From Spirochaetia bacterium (GTDB lineage Bacteria > Spirochaetota > Spirochaetia > Treponematales > Breznakiellaceae): 11,462 nt of DNA. A program made the position numbers and the translations under genes. Position 1 is the stretch's first letter. Each line of letters begins with the position of its first letter. The stretch is taken from contig BNUW01000080.1 in NCBI GenBank assembly GCA_025997655.1, forward strand, positions 1 through 11,462. Reading direction: 5' to 3'. The notes beneath the pieces were generated by a model that saw nothing but the letters and a program-made list of their open reading frames with translations, searched no databases and was not told where the DNA came from. Shown piece after piece: positions 1 to 8,476 of this stretch.

Positions 1-9
1 ACATAGACT

Positions 10-59
10 AAAAAAGAAAACCGCCCGGATGAAGAATCACCCGAGCGGTTTTCTTTTCT
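10..59 (-). terminator. Intrinsic terminator, left-arm copy
   Basis: This is the mirror of the terminator at 11404-11453. On the minus strand, GAAAACCGC and GCGGTTTTC flank a GC-rich inner stem that closes over a six-base loop, and the 3' side runs into T residues. It follows immediately after the stop codon of the 79-residue gene. The A-run on the opposite flank means it could also stop transcription coming the other way. Confidence 0.88.
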
Positions 60-299
60 CTATGCCATTCGAGCTTTTATAAGCTCCGGAAGAAACACCC
101 CCTCTGCTTCCCCAAGCTGCCGAGCCAAATAGGTTTCCCCGCCCCCTGTCCGAGCCAGAGCGGACAACATCGGTAAAGAAACATCGTCAATTTTACCGTC
201 AATGAAAGTTCCCTTATGGGTAAATTGCACCCTTATCTTGTTTATCAGATTCCGGCACGTCATCTTTTCAAGGTCAATATCCCAATTATTGACAATCAT
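60..299 (-). CDS. Hypothetical 79-aa protein after the capsid gene (left-arm copy)
   Basis: The protein is identical to that of 11164-11403. It is a small soluble-looking protein beginning MIVNNWDIDLEKMTC, with no membrane segment and no motif I recognise. It starts 3 bases after the capsid stop, with a GGAGG Shine-Dalgarno overlapping the capsid 3' end, and it ends directly at the terminator. It is thus the last gene of the head transcript. This copy is probably a duplicate created by the palindrome and not a second locus. Confidence 0.75.
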   Translation of the reverse strand: MIVNNWDIDLEKMTCRNLINKIRVQFTHKGTFIDGKIDDVSLPMLSALARTGGGETYLARQLGEAEGVFLPELIKARMA

Positions 300-302
300 A
301 CC

Positions 303-1628
303 CTATCCTCCCGCAGCTTTCGTTTTCAGAACGATAATATTATTTTCCGGTCGGGTAACCAGAAACCCATCACGCTTGCGAAACCTTAGAAAAAGTTCCC
401 CATATTCCAAACTTTCCGTAGTCTGATCAAACTTCTTGATCTCGATTCCTTTCCGGTTGCCATGCTGAATCCGTTTAGGATTCATAAAAATCGCAAACGG
501 CGTATCAGCCCCAATATCCGCCATTTGAGGAAGGATACCCACCTCATGATAGGGGTACAAGTCCAGTTTCCCCGGCATAGCCTCCATAGGCCGCCGCCAA
601 ATAGGACGCCCCGTTGTATCCTCAATGTTCGCCACATGGTTAAGCACCGTTTCATTCAGGAACCACGCACAATCCTTGCGCTCCTCCGCAGGAATTTTAT
701 ACACCGCATCCCGAAAGTCTTTCCAGGATAGATCATTGACCGTTGCCCCCGCAATAGAAACCTTCACCGTCCCCGCCGCTTCCATAGCCCCGGTAAAGGG
801 ATCATCATCGGCCAGCAAACATTGACGGTCAAACTCTTGCCCATACACTTCTGTAAACTCATCCATGAACATAGCCCCCAGGTCAACGAAAATGTCCTCC
901 TCAAATTCGTCATACCACGGAATATACCCCGCCAAGGTGTACGCTTTCAGTTCAACACGTTCCGCCCCCCTGGGCTTGGAACCGGTAATCTGCTGCCCAT
1001 AAGCCGTAAGCCAATGAAGCTGCACCCCGCCCCGGTCCCTGGTGGGAAGCATAATAGACGGCCCCATCATCGGCCTATTCCGCACCAATCCCATCATTAC
1101 CGATTTTTTAGCGGCATCCTGCATAATCTCCGTTTCATAAATCGGATTGATAAGATACTGTTCATTCGTTGCCAAATTTCCCATCGGCGAACCGAGCGCT
1201 GCCTTTTCCGCCACCCCTGATAGTTTCCAGCCCTTATCACTCCATGAAACATCATGGGGATTCGTCCAGTTCTCCGCTTTCAAGTTCGGCGTAAAGTTCA
1301 GTTCCGCCAGGGCGCCATGATTGCCCCCCCACGCCGCCGCCAACGCCTTACCCAGCCGGTAGCAGAGTTCCCGCCGCGACAACTCTCGGGGATTCGCCGC
1401 CTGTCCCTTGATGCCGTCCCGCAGTTCCTTGACCGTTTGTTTCAACGCTTCGGTTTCCGCCGCCTGATCCCCGGTAACCGTTTCCAGAACCTTAACAATA
1501 TCCTCAAGAATTTGTTCCTTCTCCTTGAAGTATTGTTCCGCTTTCGCCGGATCACTAAACCCGGCTTTTTCGATAGTAGTCATAGCGGCAAGTTTCGCCT
1601 TTACCGCCTTGATCAACTCATTTTCCAT
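303..1628 (-). CDS. HK97-fold phage major capsid protein (left-arm copy)
   Basis: The 441-residue product is identical to that of 9835-11160. It is the HK97-type major capsid protein (phage capsid family) that builds the icosahedral shell. The first ~100 residues are charged and helical with coiled-coil character, as expected of a delta (scaffolding) domain removed during maturation. The shell domain follows from about residue 145 and runs to the C-terminus. It starts with ATG behind an AGGAG Shine-Dalgarno that overlaps the end of the prohead protease gene. Its presence on the minus strand reflects the palindrome and need not mean a second capsid gene. Confidence 0.92.
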   Translation of the reverse strand: MENELIKAVKAKLAAMTTIEKAGFSDPAKAEQYFKEKEQILEDIVKVLETVTGDQAAETEALKQTVKELRDGIKGQAANPRELSRRELCYRLGKALAAAWGGNHGALAELNFTPNLKAENWTNPHDVSWSDKGWKLSGVAEKAALGSPMGNLATNEQYLINPIYETEIMQDAAKKSVMMGLVRNRPMMGPSIMLPTRDRGGVQLHWLTAYGQQITGSKPRGAERVELKAYTLAGYIPWYDEFEEDIFVDLGAMFMDEFTEVYGQEFDRQCLLADDDPFTGAMEAAGTVKVSIAGATVNDLSWKDFRDAVYKIPAEERKDCAWFLNETVLNHVANIEDTTGRPIWRRPMEAMPGKLDLYPYHEVGILPQMADIGADTPFAIFMNPKRIQHGNRKGIEIKKFDQTTESLEYGELFLRFRKRDGFLVTRPENNIIVLKTKAAGG

Positions 1629-1631
1629 AGT

Positions 1632-2330
1632 TCACTCCTGATTTCGGACCGCTGGTCCGCTCTGTATGATGTTTCCCCAAAAATCAGGAAAACCCGCCGC
1701 CTGCTTCGATTCCGTTACCGTCTTTGCCATGGCAAACGGATTTGCCGGAACATTACAAATACTGAATTCCAAAAGCTCCTGTTTTCTGAAAATCAACGCC
1801 GTTCCATCCTTGCCCGGACCCATGTCCGCATCCTCCTTTGAAGGAAGCTCTATCTCCAAAATTCTGAATCCCACCGACCCCGCCCTTAGTACCCCCGCTT
1901 TCACTCGTTCCCCAATACCCCAGCCAAAGGGATCATAGTCCTTGCTATTAAAAACGATATTCCCATGCAGCCCCTTGTCATCGGCGAACACTTTTTCTGC
2001 CCTGCCTATCGCTGGAATCGAATAACAATGTGCCCATTGAATGACCGGATTTTCCAGGTATCGCTTGAAATCCCACCCCGCCGGATCAACCCGCTCATCG
2101 TATCGGTCCAAATCAAAAGTAGAGAAGATCCACGGCACCCCCTGATCCGTTTCCCCCTGTTCAGTTGCAAGACAAAACGGAACCGATGCAATACACTCCA
2201 TATCAAGCCCATCCTTGACCGTTTTAACGCCACCCTCCGTTCCATACATACCCAATTCCCCCCGCAGAAATTCCATCAGAACCGCCCGGCTCTGTACCTG
2301 GAATTCGCCGCTTTTACACCGTATCAACAT
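1632..2330 (-). CDS. HK97-family prohead protease (left-arm copy)
   Basis: The 232-residue product is identical to that of 9133-9831. Family features are a FSTFDLDRYDERV segment (69-81), candidate catalytic His101 in a WAH motif, candidate nucleophile Ser152 in GSVGF, and a LEFSICNVPANPFA segment (187-200). It processes the capsid delta domain during head maturation. I chose the ATG with a GAGGGGG Shine-Dalgarno. A longer in-frame start would begin at 2375 but lies inside the preceding regulator gene and lacks such a site. Confidence 0.88.
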   Translation of the reverse strand: MLIRCKSGEFQVQSRAVLMEFLRGELGMYGTEGGVKTVKDGLDMECIASVPFCLATEQGETDQGVPWIFSTFDLDRYDERVDPAGWDFKRYLENPVIQWAHCYSIPAIGRAEKVFADDKGLHGNIVFNSKDYDPFGWGIGERVKAGVLRAGSVGFRILEIELPSKEDADMGPGKDGTALIFRKQELLEFSICNVPANPFAMAKTVTESKQAAGFPDFWGNIIQSGPAVRNQE

Positions 2331-2340
2331 AGAAGCCCCC

Positions 2341-3000
2341 TCATACAACACATACCTCCGCCCGACGTATCTCACCCAATAAAAAACATTGCCGGTTAAG
2401 TTCCAAACAATTTTCTACACCGTAATTCGCAAAAAGCGCCTTCTTGTGTATTTCCACCGTTTTAATACTCACCCCTAAAATATTCGCTATCTCCTTGCCC
2501 TTCTTGGCGGCCCAGATTAAACGCTTAACATCCTCCTGCCGCGCCGTCGAATCTATCCGCAATTCCGGTGTATCATCGGACAAGTTATCGTATGCCTCCA
2601 GAATATTGCCGGAAGTATACTCTTGATTAAGCAGCACCCGGTTAATACCCCGCCGGAATTTACTCACCCCAAAACTCAAATCAATAACACTCCGCGCGCC
2701 AAACCGCAGAAAATCCACCAACCGTTCCGGTTGAAAAGAATTGATATTACAAACCGTAATATTCAATTCAGGCCGGTCCCGCAGTAAAAGCCCAACCCGG
2801 CGCGGCGTTGAATCCAAATAGAAATTAGCGTCAATAATGATAAGCTTCGGGCTTAACGCGCTTATCAGCCGGTTCAACGCCTTACCCTCATCACCGGTAG
2901 TCATTATCTGCCGCAGCCCTAACCGTTTCAGAAGGAAAATACCTAAGAGATTAAGACTTTTCGAACGGCATACCAGCAGCACCGGACTAAGAAACTTCAT
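2341..3000 (-). CDS. LuxR-type response-regulator-like protein (left-arm copy)
   Basis: The 219-residue product is identical to that of 8463-9122. It has an N-terminal receiver-like alpha/beta domain (about 5-130) with a candidate phosphoacceptor Asp57, and a C-terminal LuxR/FixJ helix-turn-helix (about 155-212). The usual N-terminal acidic pair of receiver domains and the conserved Lys are not visible. It overlaps the portal gene by 14 bases, so it belongs to the same late transcript. See the right-arm entry for detail. Confidence 0.8.
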   Translation of the reverse strand: MKFLSPVLLVCRSKSLNLLGIFLLKRLGLRQIMTTGDEGKALNRLISALSPKLIIIDANFYLDSTPRRVGLLLRDRPELNITVCNINSFQPERLVDFLRFGARSVIDLSFGVSKFRRGINRVLLNQEYTSGNILEAYDNLSDDTPELRIDSTARQEDVKRLIWAAKKGKEIANILGVSIKTVEIHKKALFANYGVENCLELNRQCFLLGEIRRAEVCVV

Positions 3001-4228
3001 CGGCGCCGCCCTTGCCCGTTGTAGGCATCATATTCTTAGGCCGGTACCACACATCCCCCCAGGGCTTTGTATCCTTCCCCCGTTCCCGCAGCACATCGTT
3101 GATAGTTTTCAAACCCGCATTAATTTCCGCAATATCCCTGCCGCTCTGTTCATCTTCGCTTTTCTGTAGTTCCGGTATATCCTGCAAATTGAATACCCCG
3201 GTTTCCCGCAGCCCGAACCGCACAAAGAATTGACTTTCCAAAATACTTTCAAACTGCCGCAGAAGCGGAACCAGGGTATACTTCCAAAAAGCGGCGTGTT
3301 GCTCCCCGGTATCCTTCCCGGAAAGCGAAGTAGTCTTATCAGCGATATTGGCAACCCTCGGCGGAATCCCGTACTTGGCAAGGATGGTATAGACATTCCA
3401 CCGTTTGAGTTCAAATAGTTTGACCACTTCCGGCGTAAATGAAAGCGGTTCAAAACTGGTCCCTTTCCCCAGCACCGCAATCTTCCTGTTGGCCCGAACC
3501 GCCCCGTATTTACTCTCCCACCGCCGCTCTAAAGCGTCCGCTTCCTCCGGCCTGATAGCCTGGTCAGTTTTGAGTATCCCCATCGGTACGGCATTATGTT
3601 TTAGTAATTGTGAATTAGCTTTATTAGCGTAGAAATCCTGTTCCAGTTCAAGCGCCTGCGCAACAAGCGGATTTATCCCCCGGTCCGGGTTCCATGGATT
3701 CCAATCTTTAAAATGAATCAGCTCATCTTGAAGAAGGGGAATAACTTCAAAATCGGTTTGATAAAACCAGCGGCGTGTATTATTTTGTTTTAAGCCACGA
3801 GAATCAATCCTGTCCTCACATCGCATCCTCCGGGGGTCCAGAATGATAATCTCATCCGGAATCCCGCCCGAATAGTTCGACCCAAAGTACCAAAAGGCTT
3901 CACCCTCTAAGAACCACCACCCCGCAGTTTCCTTCCACAGATCGTAGCGGCTCAAACCCTTATTTGGCCTTCGAAAGAGTTCAAAAAGCGGCCCCGAATT
4001 AACTTCGTTTCCACATCTCTCCACAATAAAATCAGCCCGCGCAATATTACGGATTAGAATCGTGACCGCAATATTTACCCAGGCGTTGAAAAGGTAACTA
4101 TCCCCACCGTGGGGGCCTACATTCATTGTAGTACATGTATCATCAAAAAAATCCATTTCTTCAAAACTTTCCACCTTTTTTTCCTTTTGATGATGATATT
4201 TGGTGATAAATTGGGTAAAAAGGTTCAT
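2987..4228 (-). CDS. HK97-type phage portal protein (left-arm copy)
   Basis: The 413-residue product is identical to that of 7235-8476. It is the portal, the dodecameric ring at the special capsid vertex through which DNA is packaged and to which the terminase docks. Family signals are the DELIHFKDWNP..RGINPL region (168-188), NSQLLKHNAVPMGIL (205-219) and the C-terminal AEINAGLKTINDVLRERG region (367-384). It overlaps the large terminase stop as ATGA. This is the mirrored duplicate. Confidence 0.92.
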   Translation of the reverse strand: MNLFTQFITKYHHQKEKKVESFEEMDFFDDTCTTMNVGPHGGDSYLFNAWVNIAVTILIRNIARADFIVERCGNEVNSGPLFELFRRPNKGLSRYDLWKETAGWWFLEGEAFWYFGSNYSGGIPDEIIILDPRRMRCEDRIDSRGLKQNNTRRWFYQTDFEVIPLLQDELIHFKDWNPWNPDRGINPLVAQALELEQDFYANKANSQLLKHNAVPMGILKTDQAIRPEEADALERRWESKYGAVRANRKIAVLGKGTSFEPLSFTPEVVKLFELKRWNVYTILAKYGIPPRVANIADKTTSLSGKDTGEQHAAFWKYTLVPLLRQFESILESQFFVRFGLRETGVFNLQDIPELQKSEDEQSGRDIAEINAGLKTINDVLRERGKDTKPWGDVWYRPKNMMPTTGKGGADEVS

Positions 4229-5448
4229 TGCGCGATAACCCCCCGTTGAATATCAGAGAAAATCGCGTACCGCAGGGCATCCAGGAAATGATCATTAACC
4301 TTAATAATCTCCCCGCCCTCATCCCGGCAGTAGTCCCACACCTCTGACAGTATACCGGTACAGCCAGCAGCGACATAAAACTGCCCCCGCTCTATCTTGG
4401 CATTGATAAAATCAATCCCGCTTTCAACACTATTATTCGCCTTAACCCCCCCGGTAATTTCCTGTAACCGTTCACCACCCGCAGGGTCACAGTACACCGG
4501 GAACCCGAACCCATCAGGCTCAATAGCGAACCACCCCCGCGCCGTCAATTCATCATTGAAAGATTTCGTAGTCATGTTGAAAGCGCCATAATCGGCAATC
4601 ACATAAATGCACTCACCCACCCAGCCAATCTTGACATTGGTTATGTTCAACCCAAAGTCCTGCCCGGCAGCAATCCGATCATATTCGGCTGGCATATCCG
4701 CTGAATTCAAAATCATGGCCTCATCGAATTGCTCATAGATAACGCCATCCGCTTTCACCCACAACCCATCACGGAACCGCGCCTTTTGTTTCTCCGGCAT
4801 AGCGTCCAGAACATCACTGATATAATCATCCGCCAAATGCTCTTTATTATCCGCAGGGTTTAACATCATCGAGGTGTATAACTCCGGCTTTATCAATGCC
4901 GCCCCGGTTAGAAATTGTTTTTTCCGGATAAAAATAGTATGCGCCCAATGTAAGGGACTCCCCGGATTACAGTCATACAGAAACAAATTCCGGCACCCCG
5001 GCGTCCGCATAGCTAACCGTGAATACGCCGTAGTCACCGCCAGATAGCTTAACTGTGATATTTCATTAAAGTAAATCGTATTGTACTCATGTCCCAAAAT
5101 CTTATCCGCCTGTTCTCTATCCCCCAGCCCGCCTATCCAAATCTCACTACCGTTAAAAAGGGTAATCATACTTTCATGGGTCAGATAGCGGAATCCATTA
5201 CTCCCAACCGTATTCATAAGCGCCGGTAATAATGTTTCCCGCAGTACCGAACTCCGTGCATCCTTGGCGCGCAACCGGCAAATCAAATGCCGTGACCCCG
5301 CAAACCGGATAGCCCGGAACACCATAACCATAACCAGCACCGTAGTCTTCCCCGACCGTGACCCCCCGAACAGCAAAATATGTTTCGCGCCGCCCTTCAC
5401 TAAGCGCAGCGCCAGCTTTTGTACCTCAGTCGGCTTAAACAACGTCAC
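4225..5448 (-). CDS. Phage terminase large subunit (left-arm copy)
   Basis: The product is identical to that of 6015-7238: a two-domain packaging motor with a Walker A ATPase site (GGSRSGKT), a Walker B segment (IYFNE), a DCNPGSP coupling-type motif, and a C-terminal RNase H-like nuclease with candidate acidic residues Asp264, Asp321 and Asp390. The GTG start is preferred because GAGGGG lies upstream at suitable spacing. The longer TTG start (mirror end 5463) lies within the small terminase 3' end. This is the mirrored duplicate. Confidence 0.92.
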   Translation of the reverse strand: MTLFKPTEVQKLALRLVKGGAKHILLFGGSRSGKTTVLVMVMVFRAIRFAGSRHLICRLRAKDARSSVLRETLLPALMNTVGSNGFRYLTHESMITLFNGSEIWIGGLGDREQADKILGHEYNTIYFNEISQLSYLAVTTAYSRLAMRTPGCRNLFLYDCNPGSPLHWAHTIFIRKKQFLTGAALIKPELYTSMMLNPADNKEHLADDYISDVLDAMPEKQKARFRDGLWVKADGVIYEQFDEAMILNSADMPAEYDRIAAGQDFGLNITNVKIGWVGECIYVIADYGAFNMTTKSFNDELTARGWFAIEPDGFGFPVYCDPAGGERLQEITGGVKANNSVESGIDFINAKIERGQFYVAAGCTGILSEVWDYCRDEGGEIIKVNDHFLDALRYAIFSDIQRGVIAQ

Positions 5449-5449
5449 C

Positions 5450-5610
5450 CTACAACCCCTCAAATTCAGAAATGAAATTTATTTGCCCGGTTTTATCTAC
5501 CGAACCTTCCGTTTTGCTATTTCCGTCCACCACACCCAGAAGTTCCCGGTTTAACCGAATCGCCGTAGTCACCCACACCGGCAATGTAGCCTGCCCCAAA
5601 TCCGCCGGGT
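5450..5610 (-). pseudogene. 3' fragment of small terminase gene (left-arm copy)
   Basis: This minus-strand segment encodes only the last 53 residues of the small terminase (from Asp82 to the stop), identical to 5853-6013. Upstream of 5610 the minus strand enters the reverse complement of the unique loop, which does not encode terminase residues in this frame. There is no start codon with a Shine-Dalgarno, so nothing functional is encoded here. The fragment is a direct consequence of the palindrome and helps to identify 5610/5611 as the aberrant join. Confidence 0.8.
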
Positions 5611-6013
5611 GGTGGAAAGTTGGCAGCAAGCAGCCTTGGTCAAGGATGAAACGAAGCGGGGACGGCAGTACCGGTTGTGGCGGGGGTGGTCTGCGGCGTT
5701 TAAGTGGCGGGAACGGGCGGCGGATTTTGACGGGTATGTGGATAAGCTGAAACAGGCGGAGGTGCGGAGGACTATCGAGGAACAGGGGACGGTGGACCGG
5801 GCGGGGTTGGCGAAGATGGTAGGGGTGGTCGGTAAGAAGTTGGATTGTATGGACCCGGCGGATTTGGGGCAGGCTACATTGCCGGTGTGGGTGACTACGG
5901 CGATTCGGTTAAACCGGGAACTTCTGGGTGTGGTGGACGGAAATAGCAAAACGGAAGGTTCGGTAGATAAAACCGGGCAAATAAATTTCATTTCTGAATT
6001 TGAGGGGTTGTAG
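5609..6013 (+). CDS. Phage terminase small subunit, 5' end missing
   Basis: Small terminases bind the packaging start site and hand the DNA to the large subunit. The 134-residue open frame carries a LWRGWSAAFKWRERAADFD segment (23-41), which resembles the W..W.ERA..yD region following the N-terminal helix-turn-helix in phage small terminase-like proteins. A charged helical middle and a short acidic C-terminus ending in FEGL follow. It lies one base upstream of the large terminase, the canonical position. The apparent GTG start is not real: its first two bases belong to the left arm and it has no Shine-Dalgarno. The DNA-binding N-terminus, probably several tens of residues, is lost at the junction. 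Assignment rests on position plus the ERA motif. Confidence 0.72.
   Translation: MVESWQQAALVKDETKRGRQYRLWRGWSAAFKWRERAADFDGYVDKLKQAEVRRTIEEQGTVDRAGLAKMVGVVGKKLDCMDPADLGQATLPVWVTTAIRLNRELLGVVDGNSKTEGSVDKTGQINFISEFEGL
5611..5852. other. Unique 242-base loop between the palindrome arms
   Basis: This is the only sequence in the window present once. It lies entirely within the small terminase gene, covering residues 2-81 of the 134-residue open frame, and reads naturally into the right arm. The left boundary (5610/5611) shows no such continuity. To its left lies the antisense of the small terminase C-terminal region, so this is where the rearrangement or misassembly sits. A fold-back event in which a strand switches template and copies back along the duplex would produce this shape: two long arms around a short unpaired spacer. 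Confidence 0.9.
6002..6007 (+). promoter_or_regulatory. Shine-Dalgarno deciding the terL start
   Basis: GAGGGG lies 7 bases upstream of GTG at 6015, inside the last codons of the small terminase gene. The alternative TTG at 6000 overlaps this site and has no Shine-Dalgarno at a sensible distance, so GTG is preferred. The mirrored copy is at 5456-5461. Confidence 0.65.
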
Positions 6014-6014
6014 G

Positions 6015-7238
6015 GTGACGTTGTTTAAGCCGACTGAGGTACAAAAGCTGGCGCTGCGCTTAGTGAAGGGCGGCGCGAAACATATTTTGCTGTTCGGGGG
6101 GTCACGGTCGGGGAAGACTACGGTGCTGGTTATGGTTATGGTGTTCCGGGCTATCCGGTTTGCGGGGTCACGGCATTTGATTTGCCGGTTGCGCGCCAAG
6201 GATGCACGGAGTTCGGTACTGCGGGAAACATTATTACCGGCGCTTATGAATACGGTTGGGAGTAATGGATTCCGCTATCTGACCCATGAAAGTATGATTA
6301 CCCTTTTTAACGGTAGTGAGATTTGGATAGGCGGGCTGGGGGATAGAGAACAGGCGGATAAGATTTTGGGACATGAGTACAATACGATTTACTTTAATGA
6401 AATATCACAGTTAAGCTATCTGGCGGTGACTACGGCGTATTCACGGTTAGCTATGCGGACGCCGGGGTGCCGGAATTTGTTTCTGTATGACTGTAATCCG
6501 GGGAGTCCCTTACATTGGGCGCATACTATTTTTATCCGGAAAAAACAATTTCTAACCGGGGCGGCATTGATAAAGCCGGAGTTATACACCTCGATGATGT
6601 TAAACCCTGCGGATAATAAAGAGCATTTGGCGGATGATTATATCAGTGATGTTCTGGACGCTATGCCGGAGAAACAAAAGGCGCGGTTCCGTGATGGGTT
6701 GTGGGTGAAAGCGGATGGCGTTATCTATGAGCAATTCGATGAGGCCATGATTTTGAATTCAGCGGATATGCCAGCCGAATATGATCGGATTGCTGCCGGG
6801 CAGGACTTTGGGTTGAACATAACCAATGTCAAGATTGGCTGGGTGGGTGAGTGCATTTATGTGATTGCCGATTATGGCGCTTTCAACATGACTACGAAAT
6901 CTTTCAATGATGAATTGACGGCGCGGGGGTGGTTCGCTATTGAGCCTGATGGGTTCGGGTTCCCGGTGTACTGTGACCCTGCGGGTGGTGAACGGTTACA
7001 GGAAATTACCGGGGGGGTTAAGGCGAATAATAGTGTTGAAAGCGGGATTGATTTTATCAATGCCAAGATAGAGCGGGGGCAGTTTTATGTCGCTGCTGGC
7101 TGTACCGGTATACTGTCAGAGGTGTGGGACTACTGCCGGGATGAGGGCGGGGAGATTATTAAGGTTAATGATCATTTCCTGGATGCCCTGCGGTACGCGA
7201 TTTTCTCTGATATTCAACGGGGGGTTATCGCGCAATGA
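6015..7238 (+). CDS. terL: Phage terminase large subunit
   Basis: This is the ATPase and nuclease that cuts concatemeric phage DNA and drives it through the portal. Numbering from the GTG start, the 407-residue protein shows Walker A GGSRSGKT (28-35), Walker B IYFNE (125-129) with the catalytic Glu, and DCNPGSP (159-165), matching the coupling motif after Walker B. The C-terminal nuclease half has AGQDFG with Asp264, VYCDPAG with Asp321, and NDHFLDALRYA with Asp390, which are the three acidic positions of the RNase H-like fold. Length and motif order fit the PBSX/Terminase_3 type. The start is one base after the small terminase stop. The longer TTG start at 6000 would add five residues. The 3' end overlaps the portal start as ATGA. 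Confidence 0.95.
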   Translation: MTLFKPTEVQKLALRLVKGGAKHILLFGGSRSGKTTVLVMVMVFRAIRFAGSRHLICRLRAKDARSSVLRETLLPALMNTVGSNGFRYLTHESMITLFNGSEIWIGGLGDREQADKILGHEYNTIYFNEISQLSYLAVTTAYSRLAMRTPGCRNLFLYDCNPGSPLHWAHTIFIRKKQFLTGAALIKPELYTSMMLNPADNKEHLADDYISDVLDAMPEKQKARFRDGLWVKADGVIYEQFDEAMILNSADMPAEYDRIAAGQDFGLNITNVKIGWVGECIYVIADYGAFNMTTKSFNDELTARGWFAIEPDGFGFPVYCDPAGGERLQEITGGVKANNSVESGIDFINAKIERGQFYVAAGCTGILSEVWDYCRDEGGEIIKVNDHFLDALRYAIFSDIQRGVIAQ

Positions 7239-8476
7239 ACCTTTTTACCCAATTTATCACCAAATATCATCATCAAAAGGAAAAAAAGGTGGAAAGTTTT
7301 GAAGAAATGGATTTTTTTGATGATACATGTACTACAATGAATGTAGGCCCCCACGGTGGGGATAGTTACCTTTTCAACGCCTGGGTAAATATTGCGGTCA
7401 CGATTCTAATCCGTAATATTGCGCGGGCTGATTTTATTGTGGAGAGATGTGGAAACGAAGTTAATTCGGGGCCGCTTTTTGAACTCTTTCGAAGGCCAAA
7501 TAAGGGTTTGAGCCGCTACGATCTGTGGAAGGAAACTGCGGGGTGGTGGTTCTTAGAGGGTGAAGCCTTTTGGTACTTTGGGTCGAACTATTCGGGCGGG
7601 ATTCCGGATGAGATTATCATTCTGGACCCCCGGAGGATGCGATGTGAGGACAGGATTGATTCTCGTGGCTTAAAACAAAATAATACACGCCGCTGGTTTT
7701 ATCAAACCGATTTTGAAGTTATTCCCCTTCTTCAAGATGAGCTGATTCATTTTAAAGATTGGAATCCATGGAACCCGGACCGGGGGATAAATCCGCTTGT
7801 TGCGCAGGCGCTTGAACTGGAACAGGATTTCTACGCTAATAAAGCTAATTCACAATTACTAAAACATAATGCCGTACCGATGGGGATACTCAAAACTGAC
7901 CAGGCTATCAGGCCGGAGGAAGCGGACGCTTTAGAGCGGCGGTGGGAGAGTAAATACGGGGCGGTTCGGGCCAACAGGAAGATTGCGGTGCTGGGGAAAG
8001 GGACCAGTTTTGAACCGCTTTCATTTACGCCGGAAGTGGTCAAACTATTTGAACTCAAACGGTGGAATGTCTATACCATCCTTGCCAAGTACGGGATTCC
8101 GCCGAGGGTTGCCAATATCGCTGATAAGACTACTTCGCTTTCCGGGAAGGATACCGGGGAGCAACACGCCGCTTTTTGGAAGTATACCCTGGTTCCGCTT
8201 CTGCGGCAGTTTGAAAGTATTTTGGAAAGTCAATTCTTTGTGCGGTTCGGGCTGCGGGAAACCGGGGTATTCAATTTGCAGGATATACCGGAACTACAGA
8301 AAAGCGAAGATGAACAGAGCGGCAGGGATATTGCGGAAATTAATGCGGGTTTGAAAACTATCAACGATGTGCTGCGGGAACGGGGGAAGGATACAAAGCC
8401 CTGGGGGGATGTGTGGTACCGGCCTAAGAATATGATGCCTACAACGGGCAAGGGCGGCGCCGATGAAGTTTCTTAG
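7235..8476 (+). CDS. HK97-type phage portal protein
   Basis: The portal forms the ring at one capsid vertex that serves as DNA entry channel, terminase dock and later head-tail connector site. The 413 residues are typical of the HK97 portal family. Recognisable parts are the N-terminal wing with YDLWKETAGWWFLEGEAFWY (95-114), the LQDELIHFKDWNP..RGINPL region (166-188), NSQLLKHNAVPMGIL (205-219), FTPEVVKLFELKRW (264-277) followed by YGIPPRV (286-292), and a C-terminal AEINAGLKTINDVLRERG segment (367-384). The first ~30 residues are polar and Lys/Asp-rich. The ATG overlaps the terL stop (ATGA), so translation is probably coupled. A run of seven A's near codon 16 is a place to check for sequencing error, but the frame is intact. 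Confidence 0.95.
   Translation: MNLFTQFITKYHHQKEKKVESFEEMDFFDDTCTTMNVGPHGGDSYLFNAWVNIAVTILIRNIARADFIVERCGNEVNSGPLFELFRRPNKGLSRYDLWKETAGWWFLEGEAFWYFGSNYSGGIPDEIIILDPRRMRCEDRIDSRGLKQNNTRRWFYQTDFEVIPLLQDELIHFKDWNPWNPDRGINPLVAQALELEQDFYANKANSQLLKHNAVPMGILKTDQAIRPEEADALERRWESKYGAVRANRKIAVLGKGTSFEPLSFTPEVVKLFELKRWNVYTILAKYGIPPRVANIADKTTSLSGKDTGEQHAAFWKYTLVPLLRQFESILESQFFVRFGLRETGVFNLQDIPELQKSEDEQSGRDIAEINAGLKTINDVLRERGKDTKPWGDVWYRPKNMMPTTGKGGADEVS

Larger units (their letters stand above)
1..5610. repeat. Left arm of a 5.6-kb perfect inverted repeat
   Basis: This arm is the reverse complement of 5853-11462, and position x pairs with 11463-x. The outermost bases (acatagacta versus tagtctatgt), the terminator, and all protein-coding genes from the 79-residue protein to the large terminase have identical mirrored copies. 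I saw no mismatch in the stretches I compared directly, and every translated protein is identical. Pairing stops abruptly at 5610: bases 5611-5613 (ggt) face 5850-5852 (tgg), which are not complementary. Identity this complete over 5.6 kb argues against an old duplication. I infer a fold-back or assembly artefact, with the right arm as the genuine orientation relative to the unique loop. Confidence 0.97.

Noticed and set aside
5609..5611. GTG at 5609 as the true start of the small terminase
   Set aside because: The codon straddles the 5610/5611 join and has no Shine-Dalgarno upstream, so it is created by the rearrangement.
5472..5991. Two open frames crossing the centre (5472-5750 plus strand and 5569-5991 minus strand), sharing their first ~46 residues
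   Set aside because: They are antisense to the small terminase and share an N-terminus only because both arms carry the same sequence. Neither shows a Shine-Dalgarno or a family resemblance.
7281..7287. Run of seven A's in the portal gene as a programmed frameshift site
   Set aside because: The portal frame continues intact for 413 residues with family motifs throughout, and no overlapping frame downstream encodes anything recognisable.
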